A DNA stretch of 64,000 bases. It comes from Candidatus Roseilinea sp. (GTDB lineage: Bacteria > Chloroflexota > Anaerolineae > J036 > Brachytrichaceae). Made by a program: the position numbers and the translations under genes. Where the stretch lies: contig AP024676.1 in the NCBI GenBank assembly GCA_025998955.1, positions 3,224,001 through 3,288,000 of the forward strand, written 5' to 3'. Shown here one piece after another: positions 1-8,100 of the stretch. The first letter of the stretch is position 1; every line of letters starts with the position of its first letter. The notes below the pieces were generated by a model, which was not told the origin of the DNA, ran no database searches, and saw only the letters and a list, made by a program, of their open reading frames with translations.

Positions 1-34
1 GCGCTCGACCCTCGATTGATCTGGGAGAAAGCAC

Positions 35-649
35 ATGGCTCAAGCACACCCCACTGCGCCGCAACAACTTTGGCAGATCCGTTATCTGCGCAAAGACGTC
101 GGCGTCGCTATCGTCACGGCGATTGCGTTACTACTTGGCCTACTCTTGCAGCAAGTCGTGACCTCGCGGACGAAGACCTTCACCGCCCCCGACCAGCCGT
201 TCAGCATCGCCTATCCCGCCGGCTGGGTAGACGCCGAATCGCTGCTCGATGCGCCGCTGCTCAAGGTGCAGAATCCGCTGACCGAATCGGCCTTCAAGAC
301 GACATTGACAGTAGAGAGCCGCGAATTGGATCCGGCTGCGCCACCGACGTTGCAGACGTTGCTCGACCAACGCGTGGAGCAGCGCCAGGTGTTGATGGGC
401 TACCACTTCCTATCGAACAACGAAACGACCGTCGGTGGTGAGCGGGCGATGCAGTATGACTACACCTACGTTGTGCAGCCGGCGGATGAGCCACGTCGTG
501 CATCGCTGCCCGTCGTCGTCGTTGCGCGCGAACACATCGTCGTCACCCAAGACCACGTGTACTACATCACGCTTGCCGCGCCGGAGAACGAGATTGCCCG
601 CAATCGTGACCGGCTCGACGCCATCATTCAGTCGGTGAGGTTGCAATGA
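35..649 (+). CDS. Membrane-anchored PsbP/DUF1795-like protein
   Basis: 204 residues. A single hydrophobic segment at about residues 23-40 (AIVTAIALLLGLLLQQVV) is followed by an extracytoplasmic domain opening with FTAPDQPFSIAYPAGW, the usual start of PsbP-like/DUF1795 (DcrB) folds, and ending with a typical VYYITLAAP...IIQSVRL tail. The ATG follows GGGAG at good spacing. The stop overlaps the start of the next gene (ATGA), so the two are probably co-translated. The family assignment rests on the N-terminal motif and overall shape. The function is unknown; such domains are usually lipoprotein or membrane-tethered accessory modules. Bases 1-34 upstream hold only the leader. Confidence 0.6.
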   Translation: MAQAHPTAPQQLWQIRYLRKDVGVAIVTAIALLLGLLLQQVVTSRTKTFTAPDQPFSIAYPAGWVDAESLLDAPLLKVQNPLTESAFKTTLTVESRELDPAAPPTLQTLLDQRVEQRQVLMGYHFLSNNETTVGGERAMQYDYTYVVQPADEPRRASLPVVVVAREHIVVTQDHVYYITLAAPENEIARNRDRLDAIIQSVRLQ

Positions 650-1185
650 AGACGATTGGCAAGAAGATCGAATCCCAGCAGCCGGGCGTTGTGCTTGGCT
701 CACTGACGGATGAAGCAAAGGAAACCACAGCCCAGAAGCCGGCGCGTCCCAGCCGGCGCAAGCAAGTGACGCCGGCTGAACCCGAAGAGCGACTGAGCCT
801 GCCGAGAGGCGCCCTGGTCGTGATGCGCAAGAGCGGCGGGTTGAGCTTCAGCTCGCGCACGGTCACCGTGCGCACCGATGGACGCATCGTTCGGTCGGTC
901 GAAGCCGGCCCGGAGAGCGACGCCGCGGGCCGGCAGGCAGCATCGCGCAAACAACCGGCCCGGCTGACCAAACAGCAGCTCTCGCAGTTGCGCATCACCC
1001 TTGCCCAGAGCGGGCTCGGCCAGGCATCGGAGCGCGTCGGTCGAGGCGCGCAGCCTCCCGATGCCTACGCTTACGAGATCGTCGGGCGCGTGGGGCGCAA
1101 AGTGCAATCGGCCGAAGTGTTCGACGGCAGCATTCCGGAGGCGATGCAACCGCTCATCCGCGAGCTGAACAGCTACCTGGGCTGA
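646..1185 (+). CDS. Emfourin-like (protealysin inhibitor family) protein
   Basis: 179 residues. The first ~55 residues are basic and disordered. From about residue 57 the pattern fits emfourin, the small inhibitor of M4 metalloproteases: SGGLSFSSRTVTVRTDG, then LTKQQLSQLRITLAQSG, then PPDAYAYEIV, and a final FDGSIPEAMQPLIRELN. There is no signal peptide, in line with cytoplasmic emfourins. It overlaps the upstream PsbP-like gene by 4 nt (ATGA) and so shares its transcript. No M4 peptidase lies in the window, so the target is unknown. The family call is by remembered motif order and is fairly confident; inhibition itself is inferred. Confidence 0.6.
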   Translation: MKTIGKKIESQQPGVVLGSLTDEAKETTAQKPARPSRRKQVTPAEPEERLSLPRGALVVMRKSGGLSFSSRTVTVRTDGRIVRSVEAGPESDAAGRQAASRKQPARLTKQQLSQLRITLAQSGLGQASERVGRGAQPPDAYAYEIVGRVGRKVQSAEVFDGSIPEAMQPLIRELNSYLG

Positions 1186-1232
1186 GATCGGCGCACTGGC
1201 CGCTCGCACAGGATCGAACTGCTCTTTTCTGA

Positions 1233-1261
1233 TTGCGCCGGCTGCCGGCTTCGTTTAAGCT
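1233..1261 (+). promoter_or_regulatory. Candidate sigma-70-type promoter of the usp gene
   Basis: TTGCGC (1233-1238) and TAAGCT (1256-1261) are separated by exactly 17 nt and lie 46 nt before the usp start codon. Both hexamers are imperfect, so this is only a candidate. Confidence 0.3.
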
Positions 1262-1306
1262 CAGGGGTAACAAGCAGTGCGCTCGCGCGCTTGTGAGGAG
1301 GCAGCC

Positions 1307-1810
1307 ATGTCGAATGCAACCCTGGATTTCAAGAAGATCCTGGTGCCGCTGGACGGCTCGCAGTTTGCCGAAGGCGCTTTGCCCTACGCGCGGATGCTGG
1401 CCGAATGCTCCGGCGGGCAAATCGAGCTTTTGCGCATCGCCGTGCATCCATCGAGCTACGTATACGTCAGCGATCCGGCCACACTCGCCAGCCTGTACGA
1501 TAGCGACCGCGCGCATTGTGAGGAGTATCTGCAAAAAGTAGCCGCCGGGTTACAGGCAGCCACCTCGATCACAGTGACGACGGCGGTGCTCGAAGGGCCG
1601 GTCGCCGATGCAATCCTCGATCGCGCCGAGGAGACGAACGCCGATCTCATCGTCATGTCCACGCACGGCCGCAGCGGCATGGAGCGCTGGCTGTTGGGCA
1701 GCGTGGCCGAAAAAGTCGTGCGCGGCGCGAAGATTCCGGTGATGCTCGTCCGCCCAAAGCAAACGGGAACGTCTGCAGGATCGGCGCCGGCAGCCTCGGC
1801 TAAGCAGTGA
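1307..1810 (+). CDS. Universal stress protein UspA family
   Basis: 167 residues, one Usp domain. It begins KKILVPLDGSQFAEGALPYA, contains DLIVMSTHGRSG at about 113-124, and has the ATP-binding G-2x-G-9x-G-S motif (GRSGMERWLLGS, residues 121-132), so it is of the nucleotide-binding class. The ATG at 1307 is chosen over an in-frame GTG at 1277 because GAGGAGG sits just upstream. The C-terminal ~17 residues are a low-complexity Ala/Ser tail. It appears to be a single-gene unit ending at a stem-loop. The exact stress role cannot be read from sequence. Confidence 0.9.
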   Translation: MSNATLDFKKILVPLDGSQFAEGALPYARMLAECSGGQIELLRIAVHPSSYVYVSDPATLASLYDSDRAHCEEYLQKVAAGLQAATSITVTTAVLEGPVADAILDRAEETNADLIVMSTHGRSGMERWLLGSVAEKVVRGAKIPVMLVRPKQTGTSAGSAPAASAKQ

Positions 1811-1830
1811 GGCTTGCCCGAGCGCGCTGT

Positions 1831-1872
1831 AAACACCCGCGTCACGGCCGATGAGCTGTGGCGCGGGTGTTT
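1831..1872. terminator. Stem-loop between convergent genes
   Basis: AAACACCCGCG (1831-1841) pairs perfectly with CGCGGGTGTTT (1862-1872) over 11 bp around a 20-nt loop, between the convergent usp gene and the PD40 gene. There is no strong T-tract on either strand, so it may be a weak bidirectional terminator. Confidence 0.55.
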
Positions 1873-1906
1873 CAAATTGCGGCCGGTCAACGCGATGCGG
1901 CGCGCG

Positions 1907-4396
1907 TCAGGGTTGCTCGCCGCGCGCGATCACCTCGATCTCGGCAATGCTGGCGACCCGCGCGCCATAGAACGTGCCGGTCATCCCCGTGATGTTCACC
2001 ATCACCACCCGCGCCCTCACATCGGGGAAGTTGACCGTCGTGCCGGCGACGGAGAGCGGGCCGGTGTTCTGAGCGGCCACCTCGTTCGTGCCGGCGGCAT
2101 CGCTGAACAGGCGCACGGTTGTGCTTTGCACCTGCAACGTAGAGTTGGCCTCGTCGCCTTGGCGCGGGTTATACAGCCGAACGGCGCGCACGGTCACCGG
2201 CCCGGGGAAGATCAACCTCACCCATTGGTTGGCCTGCTGGCCGGGCGCGCTGGTCCAGTAGCGCCAAATCTCGCCCTTCATCACCCGGCGGTCGTTGACG
2301 CCGGTGTTGTATCGCGGATCGCGCGACGACGAGACGACGACGGTTGCGCCCGGGGCAAGGTTCGACCATTGCGCGTCGGCGTCATTGGGCGGCAGGGGGA
2401 TCATGCTGTGGCCGGCGTGGCAGCCGATGCAGCGCGCATTCTCGCCGGGCCGGCCGTAGTTCATCCCGGCCACGTGCGCCGCGCCTGAGTCGCCGGTCAG
2501 CGGCACGGTGTTGTTCGGCGCGCGGATCTGCTCGAAGAGCGGCACGTTGGCAGGCGCAGCCGGGTTTTGGACGGCGCCGGCAGGGCTAATCGGCAGTTCG
2601 GCCAGCAGGATCGGCCAATCCAGATGCGGGAACGAGCCGGGGCTCTGGCGCTGGTGGTCTATGAAGAAGCGGATCTTGGCTGCCGAGCCCACCGCAGGCG
2701 CATTCACGATGTCCATGTCCACCGGCCCGTTGCCGTAGACGTTGAGCGCATTGAAGATGAACGTGCCATCCTGGTCGTAGGGGCCGCTGGCCGGCGGCGG
2801 TAGCGGGTTCGGCGTTTGCGCGATCTTATCCGCGATCACCGGGGGGAGCGGCCGCTGGCGAATCAGGCGGGCGCGCAGCTCGGTCGTGCCGGGGTTGTCG
2901 TAGAGCAACTGCCGGCCTGTGCCGTCCATGTTCACGACGTAGAGGCCGTAGTCCTGGTTGATGTTGTTTGCCCACGATACGATCAGCCCGCCGGTAGGCA
3001 GCGCTTCCGGCTCGGTGAAATACTCGCCCTTGAAGATGCCGTACGAGCAGTCGTTGGGATTAGGACAATGGTAAGCCTGGCCGGTTAGATCGGTCACGCC
3101 CATCAACTTCACGTATCGCTGACCGCCACGGCGATACAGGCGCAACCCACCAAAGCCGGCTGCCTCGGTCATGTTGTACATCGGGAAGAAGTTCGCCACG
3201 AACTCGCCGGACGGCGTAAACGTCCCGCCATAGACGTGGTTGGCCTCTTCGTCGCGGAAGAATCCGCTCCACATCTGCACGTCCGTGCCGTCCGGGTTGA
3301 TGGAGGCGAGATGCCAGGCATTGCGCCATAGCAGATCCGCATACTGCGACTCGCCGGTGAGCTGCCTGTCACGCTCGGCCGTCAGGCCGTCTTTGCGGAT
3401 GAAGCCGCCGCGCGAATCGGGGACGGTGCTCATGTCGTTAAGGGCGAAGCGATGGTTGCGCCACCAGCGCGCGAACACGATCTTGCCCGTCAATGGGTCC
3501 ACCATCGGCCGGTCGGCGCCGTTGCGTTCTGAAGTGATGCGGCGCATGTTGCTACCATCGGCGTTGACGACGAACAGGTTGGTCGTCCGCACGCCGCTGT
3601 AGTGCCCGAAGCTCGGGTAGCGCGTGGAGGCGAAGACGATGCGACCGTCGGGCAGCCAGGCGGGGTCTGTGTCGTCATATCCGGCCAGGCTTTCCGGCAA
3701 CCCGCGGCTCGCCAGGTTCAGGTTCATATCGGACTTGGTGACCTGCCTCAGGCCGGTGCCGTCCACGTTGATGACGTAGATGCGCCAGGCACCGGGGTTG
3801 TTGACCGGGCCGCGGTCGTAGTTGCCTTGGGGCAGCCCGGCGAATACGATCTGTCTGCCGTCGTAGGAGACATCCGGCGCGTTCACATCTATCAAATACA
3901 GCGACGCCGCCGTCGGCTTCGCGCCGTCAATCAGCGTACGGATCGCGCCGTTCGGCTCGCGCACCAGCAACTTGCCCGGAGCTGCAACGCGGAAGCGGCT
4001 GTGCGCGCCAACGCCGGGCTGGTCCTTGGCCGGCGCGTAGTAGATGCTGCCGCGATCCGGGATCTGTCGCGATACGAACACTACGGCCCAGGGGATGTTG
4101 GCGCTCACCGGCTGCGGTCCGTTGCTTACCGCCGGCATATACGCGCGCGGCGTCAGGTTGACAGCCGCATCTACGGCGGCATCCACCGTCGTAACCGCGC
4201 CCTCGGGTTCAGCCTCGGCGATCGGCGCTTCCGGTGTAGGTGTCGGCTCAGTGTCTTGCGAAAGAGCGGTCTCCGTTGGGGCGATGAACGCAAGCGCGCT
4301 GCCAATGGTCAGGGCCAGCGAAACCACGGATGCGACAAGCCGCCGGATGTGCGTCGCGTAACGGCTCTCGGGATGATCAGAGGGTCTGGTCGTCAT
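1907..4396 (-). CDS. Secreted PD40 propeller protein with CXXCH motif and discoidin-like C-terminus
   Basis: 829 residues from the ATG at 4396, preferred over an ATG at 4429 because GTGAGG lies just upstream. A signal/anchor segment (LVASVVSLALTIGSALAFIA) is followed by a Thr/Pro linker. A PD40/TolB-like propeller then carries repeats such as WRIYVINVDGTGLRQVT, DPAWLPDGRIVFASTR and NLFVVNADGSNMRRIT. This pattern resembles the middle domain of the hydrazine synthase alpha family, which is widespread in proteins that do not make hydrazine. A single haem-type motif CIGCH lies near residue 645. The last ~150 residues look like an F5/8 (discoidin) beta-sandwich. The haem, if present, would be extracellular. 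The substrate is unknown and nothing indicates anammox. Confidence 0.6.
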   Translation of the reverse strand: MTTRPSDHPESRYATHIRRLVASVVSLALTIGSALAFIAPTETALSQDTEPTPTPEAPIAEAEPEGAVTTVDAAVDAAVNLTPRAYMPAVSNGPQPVSANIPWAVVFVSRQIPDRGSIYYAPAKDQPGVGAHSRFRVAAPGKLLVREPNGAIRTLIDGAKPTAASLYLIDVNAPDVSYDGRQIVFAGLPQGNYDRGPVNNPGAWRIYVINVDGTGLRQVTKSDMNLNLASRGLPESLAGYDDTDPAWLPDGRIVFASTRYPSFGHYSGVRTTNLFVVNADGSNMRRITSERNGADRPMVDPLTGKIVFARWWRNHRFALNDMSTVPDSRGGFIRKDGLTAERDRQLTGESQYADLLWRNAWHLASINPDGTDVQMWSGFFRDEEANHVYGGTFTPSGEFVANFFPMYNMTEAAGFGGLRLYRRGGQRYVKLMGVTDLTGQAYHCPNPNDCSYGIFKGEYFTEPEALPTGGLIVSWANNINQDYGLYVVNMDGTGRQLLYDNPGTTELRARLIRQRPLPPVIADKIAQTPNPLPPPASGPYDQDGTFIFNALNVYGNGPVDMDIVNAPAVGSAAKIRFFIDHQRQSPGSFPHLDWPILLAELPISPAGAVQNPAAPANVPLFEQIRAPNNTVPLTGDSGAAHVAGMNYGRPGENARCIGCHAGHSMIPLPPNDADAQWSNLAPGATVVVSSSRDPRYNTGVNDRRVMKGEIWRYWTSAPGQQANQWVRLIFPGPVTVRAVRLYNPRQGDEANSTLQVQSTTVRLFSDAAGTNEVAAQNTGPLSVAGTTVNFPDVRARVVMVNITGMTGTFYGARVASIAEIEVIARGEQP

Positions 4397-4453
4397 CGTC
4401 TCTTGCCTCACTTTGTATAGACGGGGCAAGTGCCGATGACGGACAAGGGGAAT

Positions 4454-4939
4454 TCAGTATCGTTCGCGCAGTGCGCGTTGGATATCCCGGTCGGCGTCGC
4501 GTTTGGCCACGGCTTGTCGCTTGTCATACAGCTTCTTGCCCTTCGCCAGCGCAATTTCGACCTTCGCCCGTCCGCGCTTGAGATACGCCTTGGTGGCGAT
4601 CGCGGTATAGCCTTTCCGCTCGACACCGCGCGCGAGTTCGAGGATCTCCTTCTTGTGCAACAGCAGCTTGCGGTCGCGGCGTTCGCCGTCCTGTGCGGCT
4701 GCACGCGCAAAGCCGGTGGCGAGATCGTAGGTTGGGATGTAGGCGTTGACCAGCCAGGCTTCGCCGTTGCGGATTTGCACGAAGGCGTCGCGCAAATCCA
4801 TTTTGCCCGCCCGAACCGACTTGATCTCCCCTCCGGTCAAGACGATCCCCGCCTCGAAGCGTTCCTCGAGCGTGTAGTCGAAGGTCGCCCTGCGATTGGA
4901 CGCGACAATTTTTATCGGGTTGTCGTTTGCTTTGCTCAT
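4454..4939 (-). CDS. smpB: SsrA-binding protein SmpB
   Basis: 161 residues. SmpB binds tmRNA and brings it to stalled ribosomes in trans-translation. The OB-fold core is clear: IKIVASNRRATFDYTLEERFEAG, then LTGGEIKSVRAGKMDLRDAFV, then AWLVNAYIPTYD. The C-terminal basic tail (LAKGKKLYDKRQAVAKRDADRDIQRAL) is the conserved segment that enters the mRNA channel. The start is placed at MSKANDNPIKI (4939); the longer reading frame adds 31 unrelated residues. The ssrA RNA gene is not in the window. The 167-nt gap to the next gene holds nothing recognisable. Confidence 0.97.
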   Translation of the reverse strand: MSKANDNPIKIVASNRRATFDYTLEERFEAGIVLTGGEIKSVRAGKMDLRDAFVQIRNGEAWLVNAYIPTYDLATGFARAAAQDGERRDRKLLLHKKEILELARGVERKGYTAIATKAYLKRGRAKVEIALAKGKKLYDKRQAVAKRDADRDIQRALRERY

Positions 4940-5106
4940 CGTGATCCCGCTTTCGAAGGCGACGATCCGCCCATCACACACTGCGCGTAAACCGACGACT
5001 GCTCGACGCACATGTAATACGATTAGATACAACTACGAATGGCCGCAAGATTATTGCGTCAATGTCAACCGCGTGGAGCATGACGCGAAAGCGACGATGG
5101 GTTGCG

Positions 5107-8100
5107 TCAGCGCGGTCCTGATCCTGCCATCATCGTCGCGCGAGGCGTGACCGCGTAAATCGTGACTCCCGGATTCTGATAGGCGATGCGCAGGTCACCG
5201 GCCTCGACCATCGCCTCGAACTTGTCGAAGCCGGCCGGGTCGTTGTACAGCCGCTCCATCTCGCCCACGATCACGTAGCGCACATCGTAGCGGCGCAGCA
5301 GCAGACGCGCCCGCTCGATGTCGGTCGTGCTGTAGAACTCGCGCACGTCGGCGACGCGATCCTCGACAACCGGCGCGCCCAGGGCCGCGCGTTGCTGCCG
5401 CTGGTGCCATTCCCAGCCGACCACCGTCGGCAGGCCGGTGTAGATGGAGAAGCGCGCGCTCCAGCGATACTGATTCCCGCCGGCGGCGCCTTCCTCGATG
5501 ATCGTCGGCGAGCCTTCGACGTTGTCCTGCATCCAGCGGATGGCATCGTAGTCGTGCTTCAACGGGAACTCGGCCTGCCGGTCGGCATACGCCTCGCTGC
5601 GGATCGCGTATTGCATGTAGGCCATGCCGTCCAGGCCGCGCGGCGCCGTTCGCACATAGCGGTCGTCCACCTTGGCCGGGATGGCGAAGACCGGATACAG
5701 CATCGCCAGGAAGAACGCGACGGCGAAGGCTGCCGAGAAGGCTGCGCGCGAGAGATGCCGCCTTGCAGCTTGCTCGCCGGTGAATAACGCTTCGGCCGAC
5801 CAGGCCAGCGTGACCGCTGCCGAGACGCTCAACATCAGCCAGGCCTGGATATAGAACTTGAACTGAGTGTTCATGCGCCCGATGTCGCCGCGCAGCGTGA
5901 ACAGCTCGACGAACAGGGTGAGCGCGAAGGCGCCTGCCGTCATCATCCACAGCAAGCGTGTTGGCGACGAGCGGCCGGGCAGCAGTGCACTTGCAAGTGC
6001 CAGCAGCGCGACCGGCGCAGCGATGATGGCTGCCGGTGCGCCGCGCAGCGCCAGCCATGCGCCGATGGCCCAGCCGATCCCCCCGACGATGCCGATTGCC
6101 AGGCGCTGCGCGCGCTCCCCGACGAACAGCCCACGCAGCAAATAGAAACCGATCGGGATGAGAAACAGGCCGTAGATCGTGATGTAGGTCTCAAGCCGCG
6201 TGCGATCGCCGTCCCACGGGTCAATCTCGTTGTAGGCAGAGCCGTAGTTCACCAGATACGGCGCCATCGCCAGGCGGGTGAGCGCAACGAAGGCGACGAC
6301 GGTCGGCAGCGCCTGGCCGGCCGCGCGCAGCAACCGGCGCAGGTCGAGCGTCTCGCCCTCGCCTGCCTCGACTCGTCCCAGCACTAAGCCGGCGATGGCC
6401 AGCAGCAGGTAGGGCGGATAGTCCCATGAGTTCGTCGGCCACAGTATGCCGGTGGCAATCGCGCCGAAGATGATCGCCGGCCACCCACGCGCGCCGGTGG
6501 CGAACGCCAATGCGAATGCCAGCGCTAGATACGCCAGTGGCATCGCCATCATGTGCGCGTGCAGGTCGGCATACAAGAAGGTGAAGTTCGGGAACTCGGC
6601 GATCATCACCTCGGGCGCCGGGCGGGTTGGATTCCAGTAGGGCCACCACGGCGCGATCGGCAACGGCGCGCCGCCCAGCCACTTCAGCAGGCCACTCACG
6701 AAGGCGACCGGCGCGGCGACACCCTGCTCGATCCCGCCCAGCTTCTGCCACGCCGGGCCGACCACGCGAATCTGGTCGCCATTGCCAATGACGACGGCGA
6801 AGGTCGCTGCAACCAAGCCGACGACGACGGCGCGCCGAAGTGCAGGCGTATCGTCGCCTTTGCGCGCCGCGTAGAACGACGTGCCCAGGCCGAACGCGCC
6901 ACAAGCCGTCAGGGCGAACAGCGTGGGGATGACGATGTTGTATGCGACGGCGGGGTCAATGCCCAGCGCCTTGATCGGCGCGCCGACCATGACGAAGCCG
7001 TAGTAGTAATAGTTGATTGCGCCGCCGGCGAACCACGGGTCTTGCGGCGGGAAGTAGGTCGCCTTTAACACCGAATTCAAGTAGGCGAAGTCCATCGGCT
7101 TCTCGCCGCCGAAGAACGGATGCCACAGGTCGGGGTTGCCGGCGCGGACGAGCAGAAAGAAAACGAACGCGGCCACGAACAGCACCTCGCCGACGAGCAG
7201 CGCCGGCCAGCGCGCGCGCACCAGGGCGATGATGTAATCGCGATTCAGGTGGCCGATCGTTGCCGCGAACGTGAGGAACGCGATAATCACGGCCCAAATC
7301 GCGCCCGGCGTGAACGGCGCAATGCGCAAGCCGGCCAACCACCAGGCGATGAACGACGTGACCAACAGGCCGAAGATCTTCGCAAACGCATAGCCGCCAT
7401 CCACGAGAGACGCAAGACGCAAGGTGTGGGAGACAGGATCGTCTTGCGTCCTGCGTCCTTCGTCTGGCCTCCGGCTTGTGGACTCCGGCCGCTTCGTCAC
7501 CACCGCCAGCAGCATGAACCCTGCGACGCCCAAGGCTTCGACCAGCGCGAGCCAGGCAAGCACGGCGAGCAATTGAGATTGATTCAGCGGTGACGCGCGC
7601 GGGAAGAGTTCGCGCCATGTGCCGCCCGCGCGTTGCGCTTCAAGAATATGTTGGTCGAGCAACAGGCCGCCGGGCGTGTTGCCGGCCTGGAAGGCGGTCT
7701 GGCGCACCGTGCGCACGTCCACATAGGGGCTGAGGGCGCGTTCGACGAGCGCGCGCGAATACGCCGGCGTCTTCTTGAAGATCAGCACGCGCGGATGGTC
7801 GTAGACTGAGAACGCCTCTTCGGCTTTCGGATAGGGCACCTCGATACCCGGCGGTGTGCCCTGCACGCCCTCCGGTCGCACCAATCGCTGCGGCATCTCC
7901 TGGTCGTTGAAGACAAACGGGCCGATACGCGGGAAGCGGTAAAAATCGGCGACCAGCGCAAAGCCCAACTCGCCGCCCATCAGCGCGCGGTAGTAAGCGT
8001 TCGTCATCGGGAAGCGCCAGGGCAACCGCGCCACCGAGCCGTAGTGACGATTGCTGTTCAGCACGATGTAGTCTGCCTCGTCCAGCGCATTCAGGAACAT

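Noticed and set aside
1814-2488. Long open frame on the plus strand opposite the PD40 gene
   Set aside because: Arg/His-rich composition typical of antisense frames in GC-rich DNA; no motif or ribosome-binding site.
1907-4396. Hydrazine synthase alpha subunit
   Set aside because: Only the middle-domain-like propeller pattern is shared; the haem pattern and neighbours of a true hydrazine synthase are missing.
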